Assembly (NCBI RefSeq): GCF_001039355.2
Contig: NW_019774147.1
Location: 325,036-353,608 of the forward strand
Length of the DNA stretch: 28,573 bases
Direction: 5' to 3'
DNA from: Lingula anatina
Lineage: Eukaryota > Brachiopoda > Lingulata > Lingulida > Lingulidae
Positions 1 through 10,100 of this stretch are shown one piece after another. The notes beneath the pieces are model-generated. The model saw only the letters and a program-made list of their open reading frames with translations, was not told the origin of the DNA and did no database searches. Position 1 is the first letter of the stretch; each line of letters opens with the position of its first letter. The position numbers and the translations under genes are program-made.

Positions 1-177
1 AAAAAAACGATGTGCGGAAACAAATACTACACACCAGTCAGCATAAAAACAATCCAAGCAATAAATGATCCAGAAAACAAGTGCCATTTATCCAAAAAAT
101 ATCCATTTCATGAGATAAATAACCTTAATTCAATTTATTTACATCTGAATGAGTTCGTAGTTTAGCAGTCACCGCTA

Positions 178-191
178 CTGCGCATGCGCAG
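178..191. promoter_or_regulatory. NRF-1-like palindromic promoter motif
   Basis: The 14-base stretch is a perfect palindrome, CTGCGCATGCGCAG, matching the classic TGCGCATGCGCA binding site of NRF-1, a factor common at housekeeping promoters in animals. The surrounding DNA is AT-rich, so this CpG-containing site stands out. It may mark the promoter of the gene ending at 1288 or of a minus-strand gene left of the window. No TATA box or coding start is obvious beside it. Confidence 0.45.
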
Positions 192-715
192 ATGGTCTTT
201 TTCGCGTAGTTTTAGCGTTGATTGTTTTTAATGTAATTTAACCATTTTGTGTTTTGAAAAAAATTTTATTTCATTTTTTGGTACCTGAATATATGCTGTA
301 AACATCTTGTATAGCCATCTTACATAACTACGTCGGCCATACGAGTTATTTGTCAGTGAATATGGGGTTACCTGAACATTTTATATAGAAAAGCATATGG
401 GAGAAAAATTTCAGGCTTAAATATAAAACGCTCTAAAAAATAAATTATTTTAAATATGCAACTTTTCGGGCTCAATTTATTAGTTTTTAGCATAGTTCTT
501 CACAATAAATTAAAAGAAAACAAAATCTGGGAGGGTCATGTTCCAATGCCCCTATGTTATTTTTCTGATTCTTACAGAGACTGGTACTTAAAACGTTACA
601 AAGAGTCCAATTGAGCGGGTTATGATATCTTATTATAGCGAAATATTGTATTAAAGAGCCCTTAAGATGTTTGCATTGATTTCATGGCAAATAATTTAAT
701 TCTTGTGCAATACAG

Positions 716-833
716 GTGGAAAGATTACAGACTGTAATTTTGTGCAACACGACAAAAAGATCGTGGTTGTAAAAATACTGAAGGATATGCTCGACTACAT
801 TATAGAGAACAAGCAAATTGTGGAACGCTTCTG
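716..833 (+). CDS. Possible exon, unknown product (uncertain)
   Basis: A pyrimidine-rich stretch and an AG at 714-715 precede an open frame of about 39 codons that ends at TGA 831-833. The peptide is lysine, valine and isoleucine rich (KKIVVVKILKDMLDYIIENK is its core) and looks more like protein than chance. No donor inside it can be spliced in frame to the exon at 1014, because every junction gives an early stop. It would therefore be an alternative last exon or a false signal. No family was recognised. Confidence 0.2.
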
Positions 834-1013
834 AGAGAGCATTTGTGCGCTTTTCATTCCTTATTTCAGTGGTGTATTGAGAGTTCTTCTTGACAAAAAT
901 TTGCCTGTATAACTTTTATCTTTAAGGCGGATATGCTAAAAACTTGGACATAATAACGTAATTTTGTCCATGCTAAAAACAAAAATAAATAAATAAACGG
1001 ATATATTTTTCAG

Positions 1014-1288
1014 AATTGCCGAAGTTGAACCTTGAACTAGCAACAAAGAACTACCTCGGGGGCCCTCTGGATTGGACAAAAATCCACGAAGATGTTCAAG
1101 CAGCCATTCATAAAATGACAATCCCGGCAAACATTTCTAGACTTACACTGGGCGAGGTAGAAGTGTACCACGGAGTTGAAGTTATTGAATTTATAATGGA
1201 TGAGCCTAGAGAACTTGGCCTCTGGACCACAGAGGCACCAGACAACAAACGCGTACAGAGACCTAAAGACAGGTGTCATATTATGTAG
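1014..1288 (+). CDS. Terminal exon of an unrecognised gene with C-terminal CaaX box
   Basis: A strong acceptor (ATATTTTTCAG, ending at 1013) opens a frame of 90 codons, after two bases completing a split codon, and stops at TAG 1286-1288. The exon is phase 1 and has an upstream in-frame stop at 986, so it needs at least one upstream exon that I could not place. The peptide includes GGPLDWTKIHEDVQAAI and ISRLTLGEVEVYHGVEVIEF and ends in Cys-His-Ile-Met. In known CaaX proteins a terminal Met favours farnesylation, which suggests membrane tethering. The body was not recognised as any named family. A possible poly(A) signal, AATAAA, lies near 1800. The antisense open frame over the same bases is a shadow. 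Confidence 0.55.
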
Positions 1289-2163
1289 AAGCATCCTGTA
1301 TTTGAAGGATTTTTGTTACCGTCCATTTTAAATGCAAAAAGAAAAAGAACAGTTGATCGTTGAAATCATCGATGCGTTGATAACCTGTACGTGCACGTGT
1401 CTTTTAACTTATCAGCCATCTAACGCACGATGGCGTTTGGATTTTATATACTGTGAAACGAAGTGTAAATACTAATAGAATGGTCCTGATGTCGTTTCAA
1501 GTATAAAACACACGGCATATCCAAGGGATCCATCATTAACTTTTTATGACGTACTATGCATGACTGAAAAATGAATTTTTCAGTTCAGTTTGTGTACATG
1601 TGATATGAGCCTTCCTTGATATAACTGTATATTTTATACTCACCGATTCTATTGAGGAAAGTTAGAAATGAACAAAAAGTATTATGATCGAAAGTGTACC
1701 ACACCAGATCTACGCATAACAAAGACCTATTCAATAGCGACGTTATCCCAATACTAAGAAATACTACACAGAGAAGTATCAATACAAGAGCTTGGTGCAA
1801 TAAACGATATAGGACCAATACCAGATACTGGGGAGGGCCTAGCTGGCTTGTATCTTCCCTTAGTTTCTGAACCTTCTGAGATTTGCCAATCCCCCCCCTA
1901 AAAAAAAACTATTACAATATAACAAGCAAAGCGAGATGAAACTCAAGACTTTTCAACCCTGTGTCTTACATTATATATAGTAAATTGTCCTCGTCGACTT
2001 TTTTTTTTGCTAGTCGACCAGTTTTACCTTTATCTCTCCTCTGCCCCAAACAAAACCCTGGATCCGCTAGTGAGGACAAAAAGTAATTTGTTTGCTGAAG
2101 ACATCTTGTTTGATTTTATCATTGAGCTGTCTTGGAGATGGTAGATGGTGTCATGTTGTGTAC

Positions 2164-2335
2164 CAGGCCTGTAGCCAGCAATCTCAAAAGGGGGGCGTCT
2201 TTTTCTGAAAAACTGGACCTTTTACCATGAAACCTTCGTGCACCTAGATAAAATTTTACCCAGAGGGAACCTTTTCCTGGCAAAAGGGGGGGGGGGGGTC
2301 TTTCGAACTCCCCGAACCACCCTGGCTACGGACTC
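2164..2335. mobile_element. Small inverted-repeat element (MITE-like) with 6-bp target duplication
   Basis: The left end carries GGCCTGTAGCCAG and the right end the approximate reverse complement CTGGCTACGGACTC, so the ends are imperfect inverted repeats. The identical hexamer GTGTAC lies immediately outside both ends (2158-2163 and 2336-2341), as expected of a target-site duplication. The interior has G-runs (2188-2194 and 2285-2298) and no coding potential. A second copy of its left end is at 3328. The superfamily is not assigned. Confidence 0.5.
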
Positions 2336-2522
2336 GTGTACACAACCCCGAAAACAATAATTATAGTCGAAGGAGAGAACTGTGGTAAAATTGGACTTGA
2401 AATAAAGAATCTGTTTTTTTAATATTAATTTTGTGGGCAGAACTTGAGTTAATGAATACGAAAACACCACAATTCTAGATTTAACAAACGCCAAAGGGAA
2501 CGTACAGATTTTGTGGCTTTAA

Positions 2523-2562
2523 CAAAAAAAAAAAAAAATTACAAAAAAAAAAAAAAATTACA
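2523..2562. repeat. Tandemly duplicated A-run
   Basis: Two A-runs of about 15 bases, each followed by TTAC, lie side by side with a period of about 20 bases. This looks like a replication-slippage product or the tail of an old retroposed copy; no SINE body is visible next to it. Confidence 0.5.
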
Positions 2563-3327
2563 AAACCCTATACTTAAAACTCGTTTAAGTTTCATTTATC
2601 AGACCCAAAATGTTGCTTTTATAATCCTGTTTAACAATTTCTATATTATTAGTTTTGTTTAAATTTTTACCAAACCAGAAGAGACTTTAAACATGTAAAA
2701 GGTTTTTAAAGAGTTTTTTCTTCAACTGTTCCTTGTTTTTACTCTAAATTCTAATCTTTAATTTTTTTAACATATTGATAAATCTATCATTTTATTTTCA
2801 CATCATACACTCCAATTATTTTAGCCATATTTCAGTTTTAAGAGCTCCGACAGAAACCAATTTCTGGTGTGTATATATTGGCTGCATTAATCATTCATAT
2901 TAAAAGTATTGTAGGCCCTACTGGTGCGTAGGAAACAAATTTTATCTGTTTTTTTTTTTTTTTTGGAGGGGCAACCATTCAGAAAACAAAGGCTACAGAT
3001 CTGGGATTTCTTTCTAGTTTTTCTTACCCGGTTGTCTTAACCCTACACCCACCCTCTTCCTGCAATTATGACAAACATAGTTAAATAAAGGGGGAGGGAT
3101 AAGTCCCATTGACCCTCAGGTCTTGCGTTTTTGTAGGACTACGGATTTTAGCCATATGGCTATAAAGTTCTACAAAAATGACAACGTTAAATTAATTAAC
3201 CCAATCCTTGCCACAGTCTTCGGCCTTAGCGATTTGAAATGTTTTCGAAAGAATATCGGCCAACACGTTAACCGACAACTAGGACAGAAGATATATTTTG
3301 GGTCCTAGCCGACAAGTAGCTTAGCAG

Positions 3328-3376
3328 GCCCGTAGCCAGCAATTGCAAAAGGGGAGTTCTTTTTCGGTGTAACAGA
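3328..3376 (+). repeat. Second, partial copy of the 2164 repeat
   Basis: The segment beginning AGGCCCGTAGCCAGCAAT, followed by CAAAAGGGG and a T-rich stretch, matches the left part of the element at 2164-2335 with few differences and in the same orientation. A matching right end was not found nearby, so it is a truncated or internally different copy. Confidence 0.5.
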
Positions 3377-4152
3377 AATGGAAGTCGTAGTCTGCTTCCT
3401 ATTACTTTGTACAGGTGACATTCGTCGTGTATACTAACCCCAATATTCAAACTAACCCTAACCTGTACTTATCATATGCAGGGGTAATCCTAGAGAGGGG
3501 TAAGAAACGTCCATTGTTCTCGTCAGTGAGGCTAACCGAATTCAGGGTATGTACGCACAGACAGAAAACTATGTATTGTGGGAACGTTACTAATGAAGCC
3601 ACTGGTAGTACTAGTAGATATCAATCTGTAGGCTAGAACAAGCACCTCGTTGACGAGTGAACAGTTGTCAAAAACAAAAGACCCAGGTGTGGTAGATCGA
3701 CTACTGTTCGCGCGTGCCGCAAAGACGAAGCCTAATTGCCCCTCAAGGTCACAAACTAATATCCGGTGCTTACGGTTAGGCTCGTCATAATCATATAAGT
3801 AGCGCGTTCCCACCCCCTGTCATATGGGAGCCCGGACTTCCATTCCTAGGATTTCAATTCCTGTCACACCGGCACGCCCACTCTGACAGGTGTGAATGTA
3901 CATGTAGAAGCAGTTACAGACAGGGCTTTTCCCCACTTCTCTCAATTGCAGAGCTTTTGAACATCAGTTAAATAGTTTCGGATCATGGAAATTGATATCT
4001 TATAGTGTTTCCTTTTGATATTTTCTGAACAAAAAACAGCATTTTTACTTTATTACATTAAAACTAATATTCATTAGAAATAATTGAAATAAAATGTATG
4101 TTTATGTAATTCGAAAATATACGAAGAAATTATAATAGCTTAAAATGGAATT

Positions 4153-7100
4153 ATGGCTAGCTGTGGAAGCAGGCCGCGAGGTTCAAAACTTTCAAGTTCT
4201 GCCAAAGAAAAAGAGGACCAAATGAATAAGCACAAAAGGCAGTATAATGTCCTTCCAAAGATTTTTAACCGCGAGGTATGTATAACGAACTCGTATTGCC
4301 AACCAAGGTTAATATCCAATGTGAAAACCGCGTGCGGATTACTACACTGCACTGTCCACTTAGCGTTCTTCTAAATGTTGTGGAATTTATGTGGTAGGCT
4401 GCGTGCCATAGTCACTTATACAATGTCTTATGTTTAACATGTGCTTAATAAAACTGTTTAAGATATTCAAATATTTAATAATAATGTAATCAGACAAAAC
4501 CAAAAGCCAAAATAATGTTGCACAACAAGATAATACCATCCACATATCCAGGGGGCCGTTTCACGAAGCAGTAGTTAGTTAGCGATCGGTAGTTAGCCTC
4601 TCGCTAGTTATGAGTGCCATTTCACGAAGCTATCGCTAGTTCGCTCGCTCTTTATTGTGTTGTTGTTACCTTGGATATTTAAGGACTGGTCAGACCAGTC
4701 GCTAACTCTAGAGTTTCATCGTACGCATGCATAATGAATGAAATAGAAAGGTTGCTTAGATACTGTTGTCTTTGTATCCAATATGGCGACGACTTTTCTT
4801 GTTATCTGTACCGCCAGACGGCAACGTAGACTACAATGTTTTCATGAAAGGCAGAATCTTTTAGAATATACACACAATGATGCAATTTACGAGAGGTTGC
4901 GCCTAGCTGTGACAAAAAGAGCGGCAAAAAGGTGGTGGAGATCCTTTACGATGGCCTCAAAGCAGATGTTCTTATGCATTTCCAGCCGCCAAATATTGGA
5001 GAGTTAGTGTTTTGGCAACACTTTTACGCAAGAGTTCCATTTCCGATAAGCTGTTTCGAGACTACAGTGAGTAACAAGAGAAACAAAGACCGAACTTTAC
5101 GACTGAACTTGGCGAGGAGTTAATGACTGCTTCGTGAAACACCCATAAAGTTTCCTAGTTAGCGAGATAGTTCAGTAGTTACTTATTCTAACTAACTACT
5201 GCTTCGTGAAATGGGCCCCAGTATAACTTGATGTATGTACATTGTACAAGCAAATTTAATTCAACTTATTATAAGAAAATGATGAAGATTAGCCTCTGGA
5301 CTTTAATGTTAGCATGTAACTTGTTGTCTATGGGATTTTTCACAATGAATTTTTGCTGACCTAGCTCATGTGCACTAACTCCACAGGACTTGCTGAATGC
5401 AATCATATTTAGAGACTAACACACCTTTCCTGGCATTGAGTAGAGTATAGAAAAATTTTTATACAAGCACGTTGGAAACAAGAGGAAGTGATTATATGAG
5501 CTAGGAAGATGATCATTAGTATGTTGGAAACAAGAGGCCTGTTTATCCGATTACATTCACCAAGAGTCCCCATGGAGTTACTGCATGCACATCAGCTAGG
5601 TTGACAAAATTCCTTGTGAAAGGTCCCTATGAATGTAGATATTTTTTTAATCTGCCTGCCTAATGTTAAATATCATCAAATATACCCAGGAAAATGTAGT
5701 GTGATGCTCTTGTTACTAATTTCCACTTTTGGATTTGTCTTGACAGTAGACAGAATGCTTTCCTTCAAAATTTGTGACATTTGTTCATCTAATGGAAATT
5801 AATATTACAGTGGTAAAATGGAAAAAATATTACAGTGGCAACCCTTGAAGACTTGATCATAACTATTTTGAAGTATGATTTCAAAGCAAACTTTAAGTCA
5901 ATTTATATTTTAGATGTATGGCAGTTTACACAAGCACCATCGTAGCTATCCCATGAAAATCTTCAATAAGATTCCAGGACGTTTAGGTTTTCAGTTATCT
6001 ACACTAGTAGACCGTACAGTATTACAGGATGGGTAAGGAGTAATATTTGAACAGAAAAAGTTATAAATGTACACAAATATTTCATTGTATCTTATCTTAA
6101 TATTGCTCACCAAAAAAGATCAATATAAAAAGATTAATACATAGTAACTTATGCTTAAAGTAATTCAGCGTGGTTGCTTGTTTATACCAGGTAAACTCAC
6201 CCTGAGCTTCAGAGATAACTTGACACTAACCTCTTCACAATAGCCTATCTTCATCGTGTCAAGTTACCTCTGACGAAAATAGTTTGACCTAGTTTATATA
6301 AGCCAATCGAATCCAAGTTTCAAAATTTTTCACCAAAGTTTGGTGAAAACGCTGATTGGTTGACCGTCAATTGGTAATCCTCGGCTGATTCCGCAAGCTC
6401 CATACTAACAAAAAAGTTATTGTCGAGTGCAGAGACATCCGAGTAGTGCCGAGTGCATAACCGTACACAAAGAAAGCATGGCGTCTTCTACGAGTGACTA
6501 CGTAAAATAATGAGTTAAGTTATCTCTTGATTCTTTGCAAAATATGAGTATATCGGAATTGAAACCAGAGCAGTTTGAGGCCCTGCATCATTATCTACTG
6601 AGGGATGATGTATTTTGCGTGCTGCCCACAGGTTACGGCAAGTCCCTGATATTGAGCCTTATCTCTGATTGGTCCGGATTTGAACAAAGCGTGCTTTGAC
6701 TCGTTCGCGTTCATTGGCTAGATCGTTCAATGAGTCTTTGAGTGCGGGCTTTAAATTTGATTGGCGGGCGGCGGGGGCAATCGAATGTGGTCAGAGCTAA
6801 CTTGACACGATGAAGATAGGCTATTGTGAAGAGGTTAGTGTCAAGTTATCTCTGAAGCTCAGGGAAGGTAAACTATATATTTATAGTAAACTATATGTTA
6901 TATATGTTATATTTTTCCTAGCCATGTGTTCCTGGGCTTTACCAAAGATGGGCAGTATGTTTTATCTTATACAGTAACAGTAGAGGCTGATGAGCATTCG
7001 GCATATCCAATATATGTTTACAGGCTACAGTGGTGGCTCTTTCTGCCACACAAACCAATGACCAAGGTTTGTGGATTTGGTGTTGATTTTCTCTTTTTTG

Positions 7101-10100
7101 TAAAATATAGTTCTACTTAATGTACAGAACAGCTAATAAAATAATGTTTGGATAAAAATTCTTATTAATATAATCATTTATTTAAAGTGTTTTCAGTAAA
7201 ATTTTTTCTGTTCATAAATATTTTACTGGTAAGTTTTTTCTCTTTGTTTTCATGTGACTTCTTTCTCTGCCATTTTACCTCAAATAAACAAATATTTGTG
7301 TTACTCATATATCTTGTCTTAGGTGTCTGAAGTTAGACTGTTTGGTGAAGAAGAAATTCAGCAAGACTTGTACATAGCAGTATGTCAGTGGTCCACAGAT
7401 TCCAGGAAGATACTGGTCTATGGATACTGGTCAGTTCTTCCATCAACTTTTAAATATATCATTTCATATGGCTGCAAATGTATTTAGAGCTTACAATTAT
7501 TTAAAATAAACTTGGCTTCCAATGTGGTATGACATTAAATTTTCAAAATAAATGAGAAAAAAAGTAATTGATTAAAAATTCACTTTCTCATTATTTGGTT
7601 GGGCCTATAGTGTACCCGATGATGATGAAGAAAAAAGGCAGTGTTATATTACAATCACTGCAGCACCACCTTCAGTGCCTTGTCAACAGTGTTTGCAGCT
7701 GATGGAGAACATGAGTAAGTTGCATCACACTCTGATGGAGCAATTTTAAGATAAAAAGCATTCTTTAATACCTGAAACATTTTAAATATTTGTTTTTCTG
7801 ATCCATGCCAAGCTCCTTTATTTAAATTTGGGAAAAAATACCAGAGCAAATTAAATGAAAATACTGAAGCAAGTTGAAAAGAACTCTGTAATTTTTTGCG
7901 TGTGAATGTATATATAGTACACTCTGTCCTTCCTACAGGTGAATCTCTGGAAGACGAAAGAGGAATACCCAAGAGATGTCTGGTGCATGGATTTGCTGTT
8001 CACACCAAGTACGAACTTGCACCTCCATATCCTGCCTTTGCACCAAAGACTGTGTTAAAGATAGACGGTGTGGTAATACTCAATACTGGAGATTCTCTCA
8101 TTGCATTGAGTACAGAATTGACAAACCAACAGCAGAGGTCAATTCAGACTTTGTTTTCTCCAAAGCCACTAGGTGCCACTTCTGATCAGGATGAGCCCAT
8201 GTTTGGCACTCAGATCTCTTCCGACTCAGAAAGACCAGATACTGATGCAGTATATTTTGATGCTCAGGTTCAAAGTCCAGTTGGGATGTATATAGACTGC
8301 TCAACAGACATGCGCATGAATGTGCAGAGAAAATGTGTCAGACAGTTGAAAATTCCACTCAGTCCAGCACAGAACAGTCACAATTGGAGTAATCCAAATT
8401 CCCCTAGGGCTGGGTCCAGCCAGGTGCCACAGAGCCCAGGGAAGTTGCTCATGAGTCCAATTTCACCAGTGTCTCCAAAATCTCAGGGAAGATATGTTAT
8501 GTCACATTCTCCATGTGGTGGAAACGGGGGACACAATGCAGAGTGCCTGTCTTACCACCCAGACAAGGAAAATGATGGAAACTTCACGTGTTCTTGTCCA
8601 GCAACTAACACTAGTGCTGTTCTGTGTGGGAGTGCCAAAGATGACAGTGATTTGTATGTATTCCAGCCAGATGTTGGTGTAGAAGAACAGAGGAGGCCTC
8701 ACCGTGTGGTTGCTGAACCTAGCTATTTCTCCCCTGAGAGAGATGATCCCATGGAGGATGGGCTTCAACCAGAGAGCAATATCCAGTTTCAGTCTGCTCA
8801 AATCTCAGGCACATCTGAGCTTCCAAGCCCTCCTATTCGCATGGTTGGAAGTCCAGGGAGGGCTCTTCCCTCAAGGCTTCTCTGTGATAACCCACCTAGT
8901 CATTATTATGGTGCTGAAAGAAGCATCCCTGCCTCCCCTGGGGTAGGGTACAGCAGTGAAACCAGTTCTGTAGCCAGTAGTCCTGGTCCTATAGTGTTAC
9001 AGAATGACAGTCAGTGCTTTACCTACTCAATACGTAGGTATGTGGAAAGTATGGAAAGAGGGGAAGGCCAAGAAGCTGAAGGTGAGCTTTAGCAGTTAAA
9101 TGAGGCTCATATGGTGGTGTATGTATAAGGAATATTGGGAAAGTCTTAATATATGTGTAGCAGTTCAAAAGGATAGCAAGTACTTGTATTTATGTAAAAG
9201 TAAGTCATATGCATATTATATTATATTATATGTAAATAAAATCCTCATCAAGTTTGTATTTATTTTAAATATTATAATCATACATTACAGATGAATCTGT
9301 ATATAACAACATGCTTCCACTGGAAGTCCATGGGGGAGGTTACCAACATATGAAGATGATCAACAATAAGAATGAGGAGTACAAGGTAAGAGCATTATGC
9401 CTGCTGACAGGTGTACTTACATTGTAAGTGAAACATGATTGGATATAAATTTAGGCTTGGATTTAAGGGAGACTAGATTAAGAGATAAAAAAAAATTACA
9501 GTATGAAAAAAAAACTGAAACTGATAGACCCGGAACATTGCATTACTTTACATTACAATCCACTTTCATTTAAACATATCTTCCTTTTTTAGCCTGGTCT
9601 TATAGTAAAGCAGTTGAGTTTAGATGTGGAGCATTACATAGCAGACACCATCAAACACCATGCTGAGTGGGGCCAGAGATATATTGCCTTCACAGATTAT
9701 GATATGCAAATATTGGAGGTATATACAGAGTATTCTATGTGACACTATACTAAGTTAAATCTGTCACATTAAGAAATAAGGAAACATCTAGTTGTAAAAG
9801 GTTTAATGTCTTGTATAAATGGGGTCATTTAAGTTGTCTATTTGGTCCCAGGTTTGTCCTACTACATGCAGTGTAGTTGTGATGGTGCTAGCTCTGATTC
9901 AAGCAAGGACTCCAAAATCCACTAGTTCCTCAAGGCAAATGGGGTAAGATATAACATGGCTTATATTACATGTTGATTTGAAGGGAATGGAACGCATATT
10001 TATGCAAGTGAAAGTAAAGGATCTATCATTATTTAGTTTATTTAATTATTGTCTCTTCAAGCAGTGTTAATTCAAACACTATTTAAGTTGTCGTTAAAGT

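Larger units (their letters stand above)
1289..4152. other. Intergenic region between the CaaX gene and DCAF15
   Basis: After the presumed 3' UTR this stretch shows no convincing exon. It holds a 172-bp inverted-repeat element at 2164-2335, duplicated A-runs at 2523-2562, a T-run near 2949, and a partial second copy of the same repeat at 3328-3376. The 3340-3850 part is less AT-rich and contains an open 93-codon minus-strand frame with no recognisable domain; I do not call it a gene. The last 300 bases should contain the DCAF15 promoter, but no core element is evident. Confidence 0.5.

Noticed and set aside
716-1288. Joining the 716-833 exon to the 1014-1288 exon
   Set aside because: All available donors in the first segment give a stop codon soon after the junction in every frame.
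1037-1294. 85-codon minus-strand open frame
   Set aside because: Shadow of the + strand CaaX exon; no splice or homology support.
3532-3813. 93-codon minus-strand open frame
   Set aside because: No recognisable domain, no splice support, and it overlaps repeat-like DNA; left as unexplained.
7896-7938. ATG at 7896 as the start of the large 7.9-9.1 kb coding frame
   Set aside because: The acceptor TCCTACAG ends at 7938 and the frame from 7939 joins the previous DCAF15 exon; the upstream bases are intron.
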